From IMG/VR virus record IMGVR_UViG_3300027704_000015, positions 1 to 64,000 of that record: DNA of 64,000 nucleotides, one strand, 5' to 3'. This document shows positions 8,696 to 17,600 of the stretch, piece after piece. This DNA comes from a virus. The translations under genes were made by a program, and so were the position numbers. Numbering within the stretch: the stretch's first letter is position 1; each line of letters starts with the position of its first letter. The notes under the pieces are model-generated. The model did no database searches, had not been told where the DNA came from, and worked only from the letters and a program-made list of their open reading frames with translations.

Positions 8696-11029
8696 ATGCA
8701 AGAATCTAAGCTAAGAAACTTAGTACGTCAAGAAATTATAAACAAGCTTGATACAATTACAGAAGGTAAAGATCCTTTTGTTCCAACCTACGGAAAAGGT
8801 GATGTCGTTCATGACTGCCCAAAACACGTCCAAGAAATCAACACAGGTATTAAAGGTAAAGTAACTGGTCACACTCTTAATGAGTCTGGTGTAGTTAACT
8901 TTGTAGATGTAGATTTCGGTACAGGAAAGGTGTTTGAAAACATTCCAACAAAGAAATTAAAAATATTAGAGATGCAAGAGCATGCTCACAATATAAAAGA
9001 AGAACCAATCACAGGTGCAGGTAAAGATGAGGTTGTTACTGAAGAAGGTGATAGATGTGATTGTGCATTAGCACATCCAGGTATATCCCATAGAGCTTAT
9101 AATAGTCAACAACTTGCTGAAGAAATAAAAGTGTTAACTAGAACACCTAATCAAAATGGGTCATCATTAGGATACAGGTTGACTCAAAAACAACACAAAA
9201 AAATGTTAGCATTCTTGAAAAAGAATAAAAATCAACCAAGTGTTAAGGAACTACTTGCTACATTAAAAGATAAATACTCTGATGCAGTTGGTATTGTAAT
9301 GGATGGTAAAGTATTTTTTGTATATGCTCAATATGGTCAGTTAAGAATTGGAACAGGAGGAAAGGCTTCAGAATGGAATCAAGATGCATCAGCATCTCTT
9401 ACTAAATACATTGGTGAAGCTGTTCTACTTGAAAAAGTAACTCCAAGACAAGTATCAAAAGCATTTAGCGATATATCCAAATTATCTATGGAAATGATAG
9501 AAAATCTACAGAAATATAAAGCTGCCAAGAAATCAGGTAATGAAGCTGATATTAAAAAATATATTAAAATTGCAGGAACATTAAGTAAACAAAAGCGTTC
9601 AATGGAAGCTGCAATGGAGAAAATGATCACTCAACTAGATAAAGATGTTGAGTATATAGGTGAAGGCAAAATAAACGAAGCTCCAATGGATAAAAGATTT
9701 GCAAAAGAATGGGAAAGAAATTGTAAAGTTTTATTGACTCACATTAAACATGAGGAATCTAAAAAGAACAGAGAAAATTTTAGACTGTTAAATAATTTAA
9801 CAAATCAAGTAAAAGATGCAATGAATGTACCTGCTATGTTATCTAAGATAGTTGGAATGCAGGAAGGTAAATTAGCTGAAGCTACTATATTAGCTAATGT
9901 TTATTATATAGACTCAGAAGGATCAGCAGTGCCTGAGCACGAGCTTGCTGGAAGATCCAAAGGAGGTCCAAATTTTCTTTACATAAAAAAAGGAACAAAA
10001 GGAACATACAACGGGGACGAGTTCGAAAGTGAAGAAGGTTCGAATGTCTATATTAACAAAAGATATATAAGAGAATCTAAAACTCGATTAACTGAAGCAT
10101 TTGCATCAACTAAACTTGGTCAACTATTTGGAAAAGTATCCAAGTATAGCAATGATAAAAACTTTTTATCCGGTATGGCGAAGAGTTATGGACTTGAATG
10201 GGATAAAATTACAGACGACCAAGTAAAAGGTCCAGACACAAAATTAGATCGAAAAGGTATCGATTTAATTGTAGCTACTCAAGATGTTAATTTAGCAGCT
10301 ACAACAACGTATGATTGGACAACTTACATCAAAAAAGGTCAATTGCTAGGTGCAACCATAAAAGGTAAACGAGTATGGACAGGTAGATTTGGTGTATCAA
10401 CAGGTGCAGGTAAAAATAGAAACTTTATTGGATTAGAAAAACGTGGATACTCTAACGTAAAAAGCGTTCTATCAATTACCGGAGCAGTAGTTTATCATAT
10501 AGATCCTGAATTAAAATCACGTGGTGCAAAAGATAAAGTTGCATCAAGAGCAGAAGCTAAAGCTGGTGCAACTGCACTTATGTCTGCTAGAGATATAAAA
10601 GATAAAAACAGAAGAACGTATGAAGCAGCATTAAAGGTTCGTGTTGGAGCAGAAGGCAAAGGAGGTCTAATCAAGATGATTGAACAAGCTACCAAGTTGT
10701 ATGAAAAAGTATTGAAAGAGAAACTTAATATGCTTAAAAAAGGAATGGTTTCCACTGAACATTGGAACAATGATTCATGGAGCACAGTTTCTAGAGCACA
10801 TCAACAAATGATTAGAGATTTTCAGTACTGGATGAGAGAAGCTGCTGACCAGGAAGCACAAGCTAAAAAGGATGGGGGTAATGATGCTTCAGGAGGTGTT
10901 GATTATATGCAAAAACAAATGAATCAATATGCTTTGAATATAAAACAGGAATTTGGTAAAATGAATATCGCACTTAAAAAGATTGATAAAAGTAAAGAGT
11001 ATTCTAAGATTGAAGGTCGAGCTTATTAA
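8696..11029 (+). CDS. Head-cargo polyprotein, four predicted pieces
   Basis: 777 aa. A basic amphipathic leader ends at ITE (residue about 23). Internal sites KINE (328), KLAE (395) and RLTE (467) divide it into pieces of about 305, 67, 72 and 310 aa. Piece 1 holds a KOW/SH3-like stretch (TGIKGKVTGHTLNESGVVNF). Piece 3 has a small beta-rich segment (LYIKKGTKGTYNGDEFES). Piece 4 begins AFASTKLGQLFGKVSK and contains a basic beta domain (KGQLLGATIKGKRVWTGRFG). Site linkers share nucleotides with other cargo genes. No enzyme motif recognised. Confidence 0.7.
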   Translation: MQESKLRNLVRQEIINKLDTITEGKDPFVPTYGKGDVVHDCPKHVQEINTGIKGKVTGHTLNESGVVNFVDVDFGTGKVFENIPTKKLKILEMQEHAHNIKEEPITGAGKDEVVTEEGDRCDCALAHPGISHRAYNSQQLAEEIKVLTRTPNQNGSSLGYRLTQKQHKKMLAFLKKNKNQPSVKELLATLKDKYSDAVGIVMDGKVFFVYAQYGQLRIGTGGKASEWNQDASASLTKYIGEAVLLEKVTPRQVSKAFSDISKLSMEMIENLQKYKAAKKSGNEADIKKYIKIAGTLSKQKRSMEAAMEKMITQLDKDVEYIGEGKINEAPMDKRFAKEWERNCKVLLTHIKHEESKKNRENFRLLNNLTNQVKDAMNVPAMLSKIVGMQEGKLAEATILANVYYIDSEGSAVPEHELAGRSKGGPNFLYIKKGTKGTYNGDEFESEEGSNVYINKRYIRESKTRLTEAFASTKLGQLFGKVSKYSNDKNFLSGMAKSYGLEWDKITDDQVKGPDTKLDRKGIDLIVATQDVNLAATTTYDWTTYIKKGQLLGATIKGKRVWTGRFGVSTGAGKNRNFIGLEKRGYSNVKSVLSITGAVVYHIDPELKSRGAKDKVASRAEAKAGATALMSARDIKDKNRRTYEAALKVRVGAEGKGGLIKMIEQATKLYEKVLKEKLNMLKKGMVSTEHWNNDSWSTVSRAHQQMIRDFQYWMREAADQEAQAKKDGGNDASGGVDYMQKQMNQYALNIKQEFGKMNIALKKIDKSKEYSKIEGRAY

Positions 11030-12987
11030 TGACCAATATAACTAAGATAAAAAATGCTATTAAACGTAAAGTAAATGAATCACGTTTACGTGATAAAGTA
11101 TCTTCTATTTTAGATGATGCATTACCAAATATACTTGCAGAGATCGATCAATTAGATCAAGCATTTATAAACGCAACGCCTACAAAAATTAATGTTTTTA
11201 AAAATTCCAAGAAGGAGGCGGACGATCCACTTGATATTAATAAAGTACAAATTGTTGATGAAGGTGGTACACCTTTACAAAACAAAGTATATGATGCAGT
11301 TACTGGTATGAGTATAAATGGTAAGGATAGTTTCGAAAGTAAATTTGCTGTCAGACCAGGTAAATTAAACGACTTTGTATTCAGATTATCTGATAGAGAC
11401 GCAACAGGTATATTGAAACTTATCAAACAACGTAAATTCGAAAGTATCAAAGAGTTAGACGTAAGAAAAACTCATGGTGATAAACGAATAGAAAATCCTG
11501 CAACTGGAAATGATATAAAACTTCGTACAGCTTTAAAAGCTAAAAAAGGTTCAGCAGTGTATGCTAAAGGTAAATCAATGTATAATGCATTAAAAGACGA
11601 ACCTACTAATGAAGGTAAAATAACTGAAGACTACTCTCAACGAGCAAGAAATTTTAGAGTTAACCTTAGAAAAAGACTTATAGGTATGAAAAAAGGTCAA
11701 AAGGTTAGCTATGGTAAAGCTCAATATGTAAAGATGGTTGATGGAAATTTTCAAATTCCGAAAACAGGTAAAGTGTACGGTGTAGAAGATATAGTACAAG
11801 CAATGAAACGTGCAGTACAGCCAGATATAATGAAACATAGAGGTGTAGCTGGTGCAGACATGGTTAATGCTTATCTGAAATTTGAAGGTAAATTAACTGA
11901 AGCTAAAGGTGGATGGGCTTTATATATTGACGGGAAGAAAATCAAATCATTTAGATCGAAGAGGGAAGCACTACGAGCATTACAACTCGTACAGTTATCT
12001 GATAACTCAGTTGAACTTAAAAAAGAAGGTAAATTAACTGAAGTTTCATGGCCAGGCCCTTCTTTAAAAGATTTAGGTATGTCATCTTCAGTTAGCAAAC
12101 GTAGAGCTGGAGCTGAGTTAAAACAAAAGCTTGCAGGTAAACGTTCCGATGGAATGGGTAAATATACAGCTACTATCTACGGTATGAATGGTAGTAAAAG
12201 AGTTGAATTAAAAAGCTTGAATGATCTAAATAAATTTAGTAAGTTTGAATTAGATGAAGGTAAATTAACTGAAGCTGCAAAATATAAAAAAGGTCAAAAG
12301 GTAACCTTTCAAATGGATAAAGGTGGTGCTAGACCATTAAAGCCTACTACTGGTACAATATCAAAAGTACAAAGAAAAGGTAATTCTTATCTCTATACAA
12401 TAGTTGATAAGCTTGGACCAACTCCTGTATATGAACCAGAAATTACAGGCCTTGCAGAAACTAAAGGGGCTCCTAAAGGACATTACTTCACTGCATCAGG
12501 TAATGTAGTTAAAGGTAGCTTATCTAAAGCAGCTAAATCAAAAGGTGCAAGGTTAAGTGATCCTAAAGACAAACAACGATCTAAAGTACCTAAAGCAACT
12601 CAAGTAAATGAAGCAGAAGAATACAAATATAAAAAGTATGTTGCAAAAGCATTTAAAGATATAAAAGATGCAACATTTAACTTTAGAAATGCAATGGGCG
12701 TTAAGCAATTAGGTCAATCCGATCCTAAAGTAAAGAAGCAGCTAGAATCATTACATAAAGCTTTATTTGCTTTGGAAAAAGACTTCAAAGGTAAAGGTTT
12801 AACAGAAGGTGAGATACACGAAGATAGATTCGGCCACCCTATTACATCACAGGGTAATCAGACGTATATCCAATTGGAAAAACTAATAAAAATGCTTTCT
12901 GGTAAGGAAAAACGTGATGCAGAAAAAGCTTTCCGTACAATGTGGAGTAAGATAAAAACAGCAATGGAAGAAGAGGAGCAAAAATGA
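11029..12987 (+). CDS. Head-cargo polyprotein, beads-on-a-string
   Basis: 652 aa. Leader ends KVNE (about 17). Internal sites: KITE (200), KLTE (291), KLTE (338), KLTE (415), QVNE (528), LTE (593) and IHE (598). Predicted pieces are 183, 91, 47, 77, 113, 65 and 54 aa, each compact and basic. The piece after 291 (GGWALYIDGKKIKSFRSKRE) and the piece after 415 (KYKKGQKVTFQMDKGGARP, an SH3/KOW-like strand pattern) look like independent folds. The last pieces are helical. The regular EGKLTE spacing is the strongest evidence in the window for prohead processing of a polyprotein. Confidence 0.7.
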   Translation: MTNITKIKNAIKRKVNESRLRDKVSSILDDALPNILAEIDQLDQAFINATPTKINVFKNSKKEADDPLDINKVQIVDEGGTPLQNKVYDAVTGMSINGKDSFESKFAVRPGKLNDFVFRLSDRDATGILKLIKQRKFESIKELDVRKTHGDKRIENPATGNDIKLRTALKAKKGSAVYAKGKSMYNALKDEPTNEGKITEDYSQRARNFRVNLRKRLIGMKKGQKVSYGKAQYVKMVDGNFQIPKTGKVYGVEDIVQAMKRAVQPDIMKHRGVAGADMVNAYLKFEGKLTEAKGGWALYIDGKKIKSFRSKREALRALQLVQLSDNSVELKKEGKLTEVSWPGPSLKDLGMSSSVSKRRAGAELKQKLAGKRSDGMGKYTATIYGMNGSKRVELKSLNDLNKFSKFELDEGKLTEAAKYKKGQKVTFQMDKGGARPLKPTTGTISKVQRKGNSYLYTIVDKLGPTPVYEPEITGLAETKGAPKGHYFTASGNVVKGSLSKAAKSKGARLSDPKDKQRSKVPKATQVNEAEEYKYKKYVAKAFKDIKDATFNFRNAMGVKQLGQSDPKVKKQLESLHKALFALEKDFKGKGLTEGEIHEDRFGHPITSQGNQTYIQLEKLIKMLSGKEKRDAEKAFRTMWSKIKTAMEEEEQK

Positions 12988-13466
12988 TAAAACTTAAAGA
13001 ACTACTCATCAAAGAACAAGAGGAAAAGAAATGTCCATCAGCAACTCAAAATCTAGTTGTTAATACAGCTAATAGAGATCGAGCAATTCAAGCTGATTTC
13101 ATTAAGTATGGTCCTTTAAATGTTGAAGAGCCTGGTGACTACTGGAAAGTAATTGCTAAGAAATGGAATACTTCAGAAGAAGCAGCTGAGAAATCAAAGT
13201 GTGCTTCATGTACTGCATTTGATGTATCACCAAGGATGTTGAAATGTATACCAGGTGAAACTTCTCAACCAGTTAAAGATGAACATGGTGATTTAGGTTA
13301 CTGTTGGATGCACCATTTCAAGTGTCACTCAGCTAGATCATGTAACACATGGGCAGCAGGTGGACCAATTAATCAAGATGAGAAATCATTTGAATGGCAA
13401 AAACGTAACTTAAAAGTAGCTTTGGATCCAGATCCAATTGATCCTACAATGTATAAGGGCGCGTAA
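12984..13466 (+). CDS. Head-targeted Cys-rich protein
   Basis: 160 aa. Leader MIKLKELLIKE. The body has many ordered cysteines and histidines: KCASCTAFDVSPRMLKC, then LGYCWMHHFKCHSARSCNTW. This pattern recurs in phage proteins I have seen but has no named function that I can state; metal or Fe-S binding is plausible. Overlaps both neighbours by a few nt. Confidence 0.65.
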   Translation: MIKLKELLIKEQEEKKCPSATQNLVVNTANRDRAIQADFIKYGPLNVEEPGDYWKVIAKKWNTSEEAAEKSKCASCTAFDVSPRMLKCIPGETSQPVKDEHGDLGYCWMHHFKCHSARSCNTWAAGGPINQDEKSFEWQKRNLKVALDPDPIDPTMYKGA

Positions 13467-14008
13467 TGATTAAACTAAAAGACCTATTAAACGAAGATAG
13501 AATGGACCAAACTAAGATGTTTGATACATCTACAGTTAACAAGATAGCTACTGATATTAAAAAGCTAGCTAACTGGAAGAAGGAACAGTATGGTAATCAA
13601 TCATTCGACTACAGTGAATTTAGATTTGGTGATGGATCAGGAGGATTTTCTTTCAAATGGGCACATGCAAGAAATTGGGGTGGACAGATTGGAGTAAGCT
13701 TCGGTAAAGATGGTAATCATAAGTATTACTCTTATAGCCACTATGATAAAAAATATACTGGAAGTACTACAACAAACAGTATGAAGCCATTCAAGTTCAA
13801 AGGTAATCCTAAGGTATGGAAAGACTTTACAAACGATCATCTTCTACAGTTTTGGAAGAAAGTTAAAGGTGAGATCAAGAAGAACGAAGCAGGTGCTAAA
13901 GCAGCATTAGATGCAGAGGCAAAAGCACAAGCAGCACACTATGGTGCAAAAGCTGATACTGGTAGGATAGGTTACGGGCTATCATCACAACCAAGAAGAG
14001 GAAGATAA
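13466..14008 (+). CDS. Head-targeted protein of unknown function
   Basis: 180 aa with leader MIKLKDLLNE. The central region is aromatic and glycine rich (FGDGSGGFSFKWAHARNWGG, YYSYSHYDKKY), suggesting a beta domain; the C-terminus is Ala-rich helix. ATG sits on the previous stop (TAATG). Confidence 0.65.
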   Translation: MIKLKDLLNEDRMDQTKMFDTSTVNKIATDIKKLANWKKEQYGNQSFDYSEFRFGDGSGGFSFKWAHARNWGGQIGVSFGKDGNHKYYSYSHYDKKYTGSTTTNSMKPFKFKGNPKVWKDFTNDHLLQFWKKVKGEIKKNEAGAKAALDAEAKAQAAHYGAKADTGRIGYGLSSQPRRGR

Positions 14009-14292
14009 TGATTAAATTAAAAGACATAATAAACGAAGTAAATAAATCAGATGTAAAGTATGCTATGAAAATGGCATTTGATAGTATACCAGGTAACTGG
14101 CATAAAGCTCTTAAAAAAGTCGATACCCAAGGTAATACGATTAAACTAAATATGTCTTCTTATATGGGTCCTGGTAAAACACTTCAAAAGATTGTAGATG
14201 AATTTAATAGTTCAATGGGTACTAAATATAAAATTGATAAAGACTCGTTTGTAAAAGGCAGTATTACAAGTATAGAGTTACGAGAAAAATAA
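14008..14292 (+). CDS. Small head-targeted protein
   Basis: 94 aa with leader MIKLKDIINE. The body (DVKYAMKMAFDSIPGNWHKA) looks alpha/beta. Last gene of the first cargo run; stop is 12 nt before the next gene. Confidence 0.65.
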   Translation: MIKLKDIINEVNKSDVKYAMKMAFDSIPGNWHKALKKVDTQGNTIKLNMSSYMGPGKTLQKIVDEFNSSMGTKYKIDKDSFVKGSITSIELREK

Positions 14293-14304
14293 AGGGATAA
14301 ACAC

Positions 14305-14694
14305 ATGGATAAGTATATTTATAAAGCAAAGTTAGATAGAGTAGTTGATGGTGATACTGTTGACGCTATGATAGATGTAGGATTTGATATATGGGTTAAA
14401 AAAAGGATACGCTTTATGGGTGTTGATGCTTGGGAATCTAGAACAAGAGACTTGGAAGAAAAAGCAAAAGGACTTGCAGCGAAGGCAAGAGTTATAGAAT
14501 TGCTAGAGGAAACATCATCTAAACCAGGGTATTTTAGATTGAAGTCACATGGTGTTGGAAAATACGGAAGAGTTCTTGGTGAACTATTCATACAAGATGA
14601 GGAAGGAAAACAATACAATATAAATGAACAATTAAAAATCGAAGGTCATGCTTATGAATACTTCGGAGGTAAAAAACAAATATTCAAGGGATAA
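14305..14694 (+). CDS. Staphylococcal nuclease-like (SNase) protein
   Basis: 129 aa. The order AKLDRVVDGDTVDAMIDVGF, then KKRIRFMGVDAWESRT and YGRVLGELFI matches the thermonuclease/SNase fold: the DGDT Asp, the Arg in RIRFMGVD, a Glu (E in WESR) and a later Arg in GKYGRVLG. Calcium-dependent cleavage of DNA or RNA is the family's activity. Unlike its left neighbours it has no head-targeting leader and no signal peptide, so it probably acts in the host cytoplasm, for example in host DNA breakdown. Confidence 0.85.
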   Translation: MDKYIYKAKLDRVVDGDTVDAMIDVGFDIWVKKRIRFMGVDAWESRTRDLEEKAKGLAAKARVIELLEETSSKPGYFRLKSHGVGKYGRVLGELFIQDEEGKQYNINEQLKIEGHAYEYFGGKKQIFKG

Positions 14695-14697
14695 GTT

Positions 14698-17600
14698 ATG
14701 AAAAAGTTATTATTATTACTGGCACTATTGCCAACAATGTTATTAGCACAAAATAATAGCTGGCTTAAGCTTGACATACAGCTAGACCAATGGCCGGAGG
14801 AAAACTGCTGGGAGTTAAGAGAATTTACTACAGATACTTTAATATATGATGCCTGTGGAGACCCTTATTTCCCTAATGAATTTATAGAATTATATATTCC
14901 ATTACCAGCAGGTCAATATATCTTTAATTTTGTAGATTCATATGGTGATGGATTATCTACTGCAATTCCTTCATACGCTTTAGTTTCAAATGAATGTCAA
15001 GATACTCTATCCTATGTACATGGATTTGGTACCTCTTATAATGGAAACGATTCACTTGCATTAGCTAATGGATGGACAATACCAGGAATCATTACTCAAG
15101 GTTTTACAAGTGCAGCAGAGTTAATTGATACATTAACACTTGCACCTTGCGCTCCACCAACTACTTTTATACCTGGTTGTATGGACCCTATTGCAGAGAA
15201 TTATGACTCATTAGTAACCGTACCTCAATGGGGATATTCAGACCAATCTATTTGTACATATATTATAGGATGTACAGACCCATCAGCATTAAATTATGAT
15301 ACAGTAGCAACTTTAGCTGATGATGGTTTATGTATGTACCCACCATGTGGTGGCTTTGATACAATATCGGCTTCACAAACATGTATGGGTAATCAAACAA
15401 CATTAACATTTGAATGGGAAACATCTCTAACTGCATGTGATGTTGGTGAAATACATTATGGTTACGATTTATCAGCTGCACCATTTGTTCAAAGTCAATG
15501 GTTTCAAGGTGATGTTCCGTTAGGAGCTACACCTCCTACTACACTAGCATACACTATATTTGAATGTAGTTACTTTAATTATAACTGGAATGTTTTTGAA
15601 GCTAAAGCAGGTGGTAATTTCGTAACACAAGATATACCACACTTCTTCTTTGTTAAATTTGGCATTGCCGGTAATTTCACGTACAGTGATACAACATGGA
15701 TAACACCAGAACATTGTATTGTTGGATGTACAGACCCAACATCTAGTCAATATAACCCATTTGCAAATATAGATGATGGTAGTTGTCAAAATAGTGGTAC
15801 GACATGTGGCCCTGATTCCACTACAATTAACATTATACTAACTCCAGATACATATTCTGGTGAAACATCTTGGGAACTTATAGATTCTACAACTACACCT
15901 CCTACAATAATAGCTTCAAGTCCATTATATAGTGGATTAACAGGTATACCTACATCAACAATAGTATGTGTTGATAGTACAATGAACCTAGTATTTAATT
16001 TATATGATTCTTTTGGAGATGGAATGTGTGGTTCATGTTTTGGAGAGGCTGATGGTGAAGTATTGATATTAGATGAATCATGTGGTGATACATTGTTCCA
16101 CTTAACTTCACCTAATATGAATTTTGGTGTTGAACTTAGTGAATCATTTGGATTTCTTAATACATGTGGAATTAATGCTAGTGTATACGGTTGTACTGAC
16201 CCCGCATACGTTGAGTACGACGAATCATTTTTGTACGATGATGGTTCATGTTTAACATTAAACATTTATGGATGTACAGACTCTACTGCATTAAACTATG
16301 ACCCTAATGCAAATACACAAATAAATACACCATCATGTAATTATACATTAAGATTAACAGATGGTGCTGGCGATGGTTGGTTCGGTTCTTATATTGGGAT
16401 AGTACAGGGAGATTCATTATATGGTCCTTACACTTTTAATAATGGTTTCTATAATGATTTTAATATAAATTTAACAACAACCGAAAAAGCTAAAATATAT
16501 TTTTATACTCAAGGTAATTCATCAGGGACAGCAAGTCAATGTGGGTTTAAGTTAATTAATCCAGATGACGTTGTTACGTTTGAGGCTGGAACAAACCCAT
16601 GGACAGATGCTATCGTTCCATTTCCAAAAGTATATACAGCAGAACAAGATTGTGGTAATACTTGTTTACCGTCAGTTTTAGGGTGTATCGATTCATTTGC
16701 ATTTAATTATGATTCTTTAGCTAATACAACAGACAGCTCATGTTATTATAATCCAGGATGTACTGATGCTGCTTATTTAGAATATCATACTCAAGGATTT
16801 ATCGCTGATTTTAATAATGGTTCATGTTTATCATACGCTATATTTGGTTGTATGGATATGACAATGTTTAATTATGACCAATACGCGACAGTTCAATGGA
16901 CAACAGTATTAAATGATACAACTCCTTGTATTGCAAAAATACTTGGTTGTTTAGACCCAACTGCTTTTAATTACGACCCACTAGCAAATACAGAAAATTA
17001 TTCATGTGTCCCATTTATATATGGATGTATGGATGCAACACAATTCAATTATGATCCATCAGCGAATACTGATAACGGATCTTGTTTACCTTATATACTT
17101 GGTTGTACAGACTCAACAGCATTAAATTATGATGCTTTAGCTAATACTGATAACGGAACATGCATCCCTTTCTTATATGGATGTACAGACTCTTTAGCTT
17201 TAAATTATAACTCATTAGCGAATACAGATGATGGTTCTTGCATATCAACTATACTAGGTTGTACTGATGTTAGTGCTTTCAATTACGATTCACTAGCTAA
17301 TACTGATGATGGAACATGCGTTCCATTTATCTATGGATGTACAGATGCTTCACAGTTTAACTATAATGCTTTAGCTAATTCAGATGATGGATCATGTATA
17401 CCATTTATTTATGGTTGTACAGACCCCTCACAATTCAATTATAATGCTACTGCAAATACTGATAACGGATCCTGTATCCCATTTGTTTACGGATGTTTAG
17501 ATTCATTAGCATTTAATTTTAACCCACTAGCTAATACTGATAACGGATCATGTACACCAATAATACTTGGTTGCACAGATACCGCAGCAATCAATTATAA

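Noticed and set aside
10036-10060. GGTTCGAA-type T-loop suggesting another tRNA
   Set aside because: No acceptor or anticodon stem pairs around it and it lies within a coding frame.
14305-14694. SNase gene as another head-cargo protein
   Set aside because: Its start (MDKYIYKAKLDRVVDGDT) goes straight into the fold, with no leader or xxE site.
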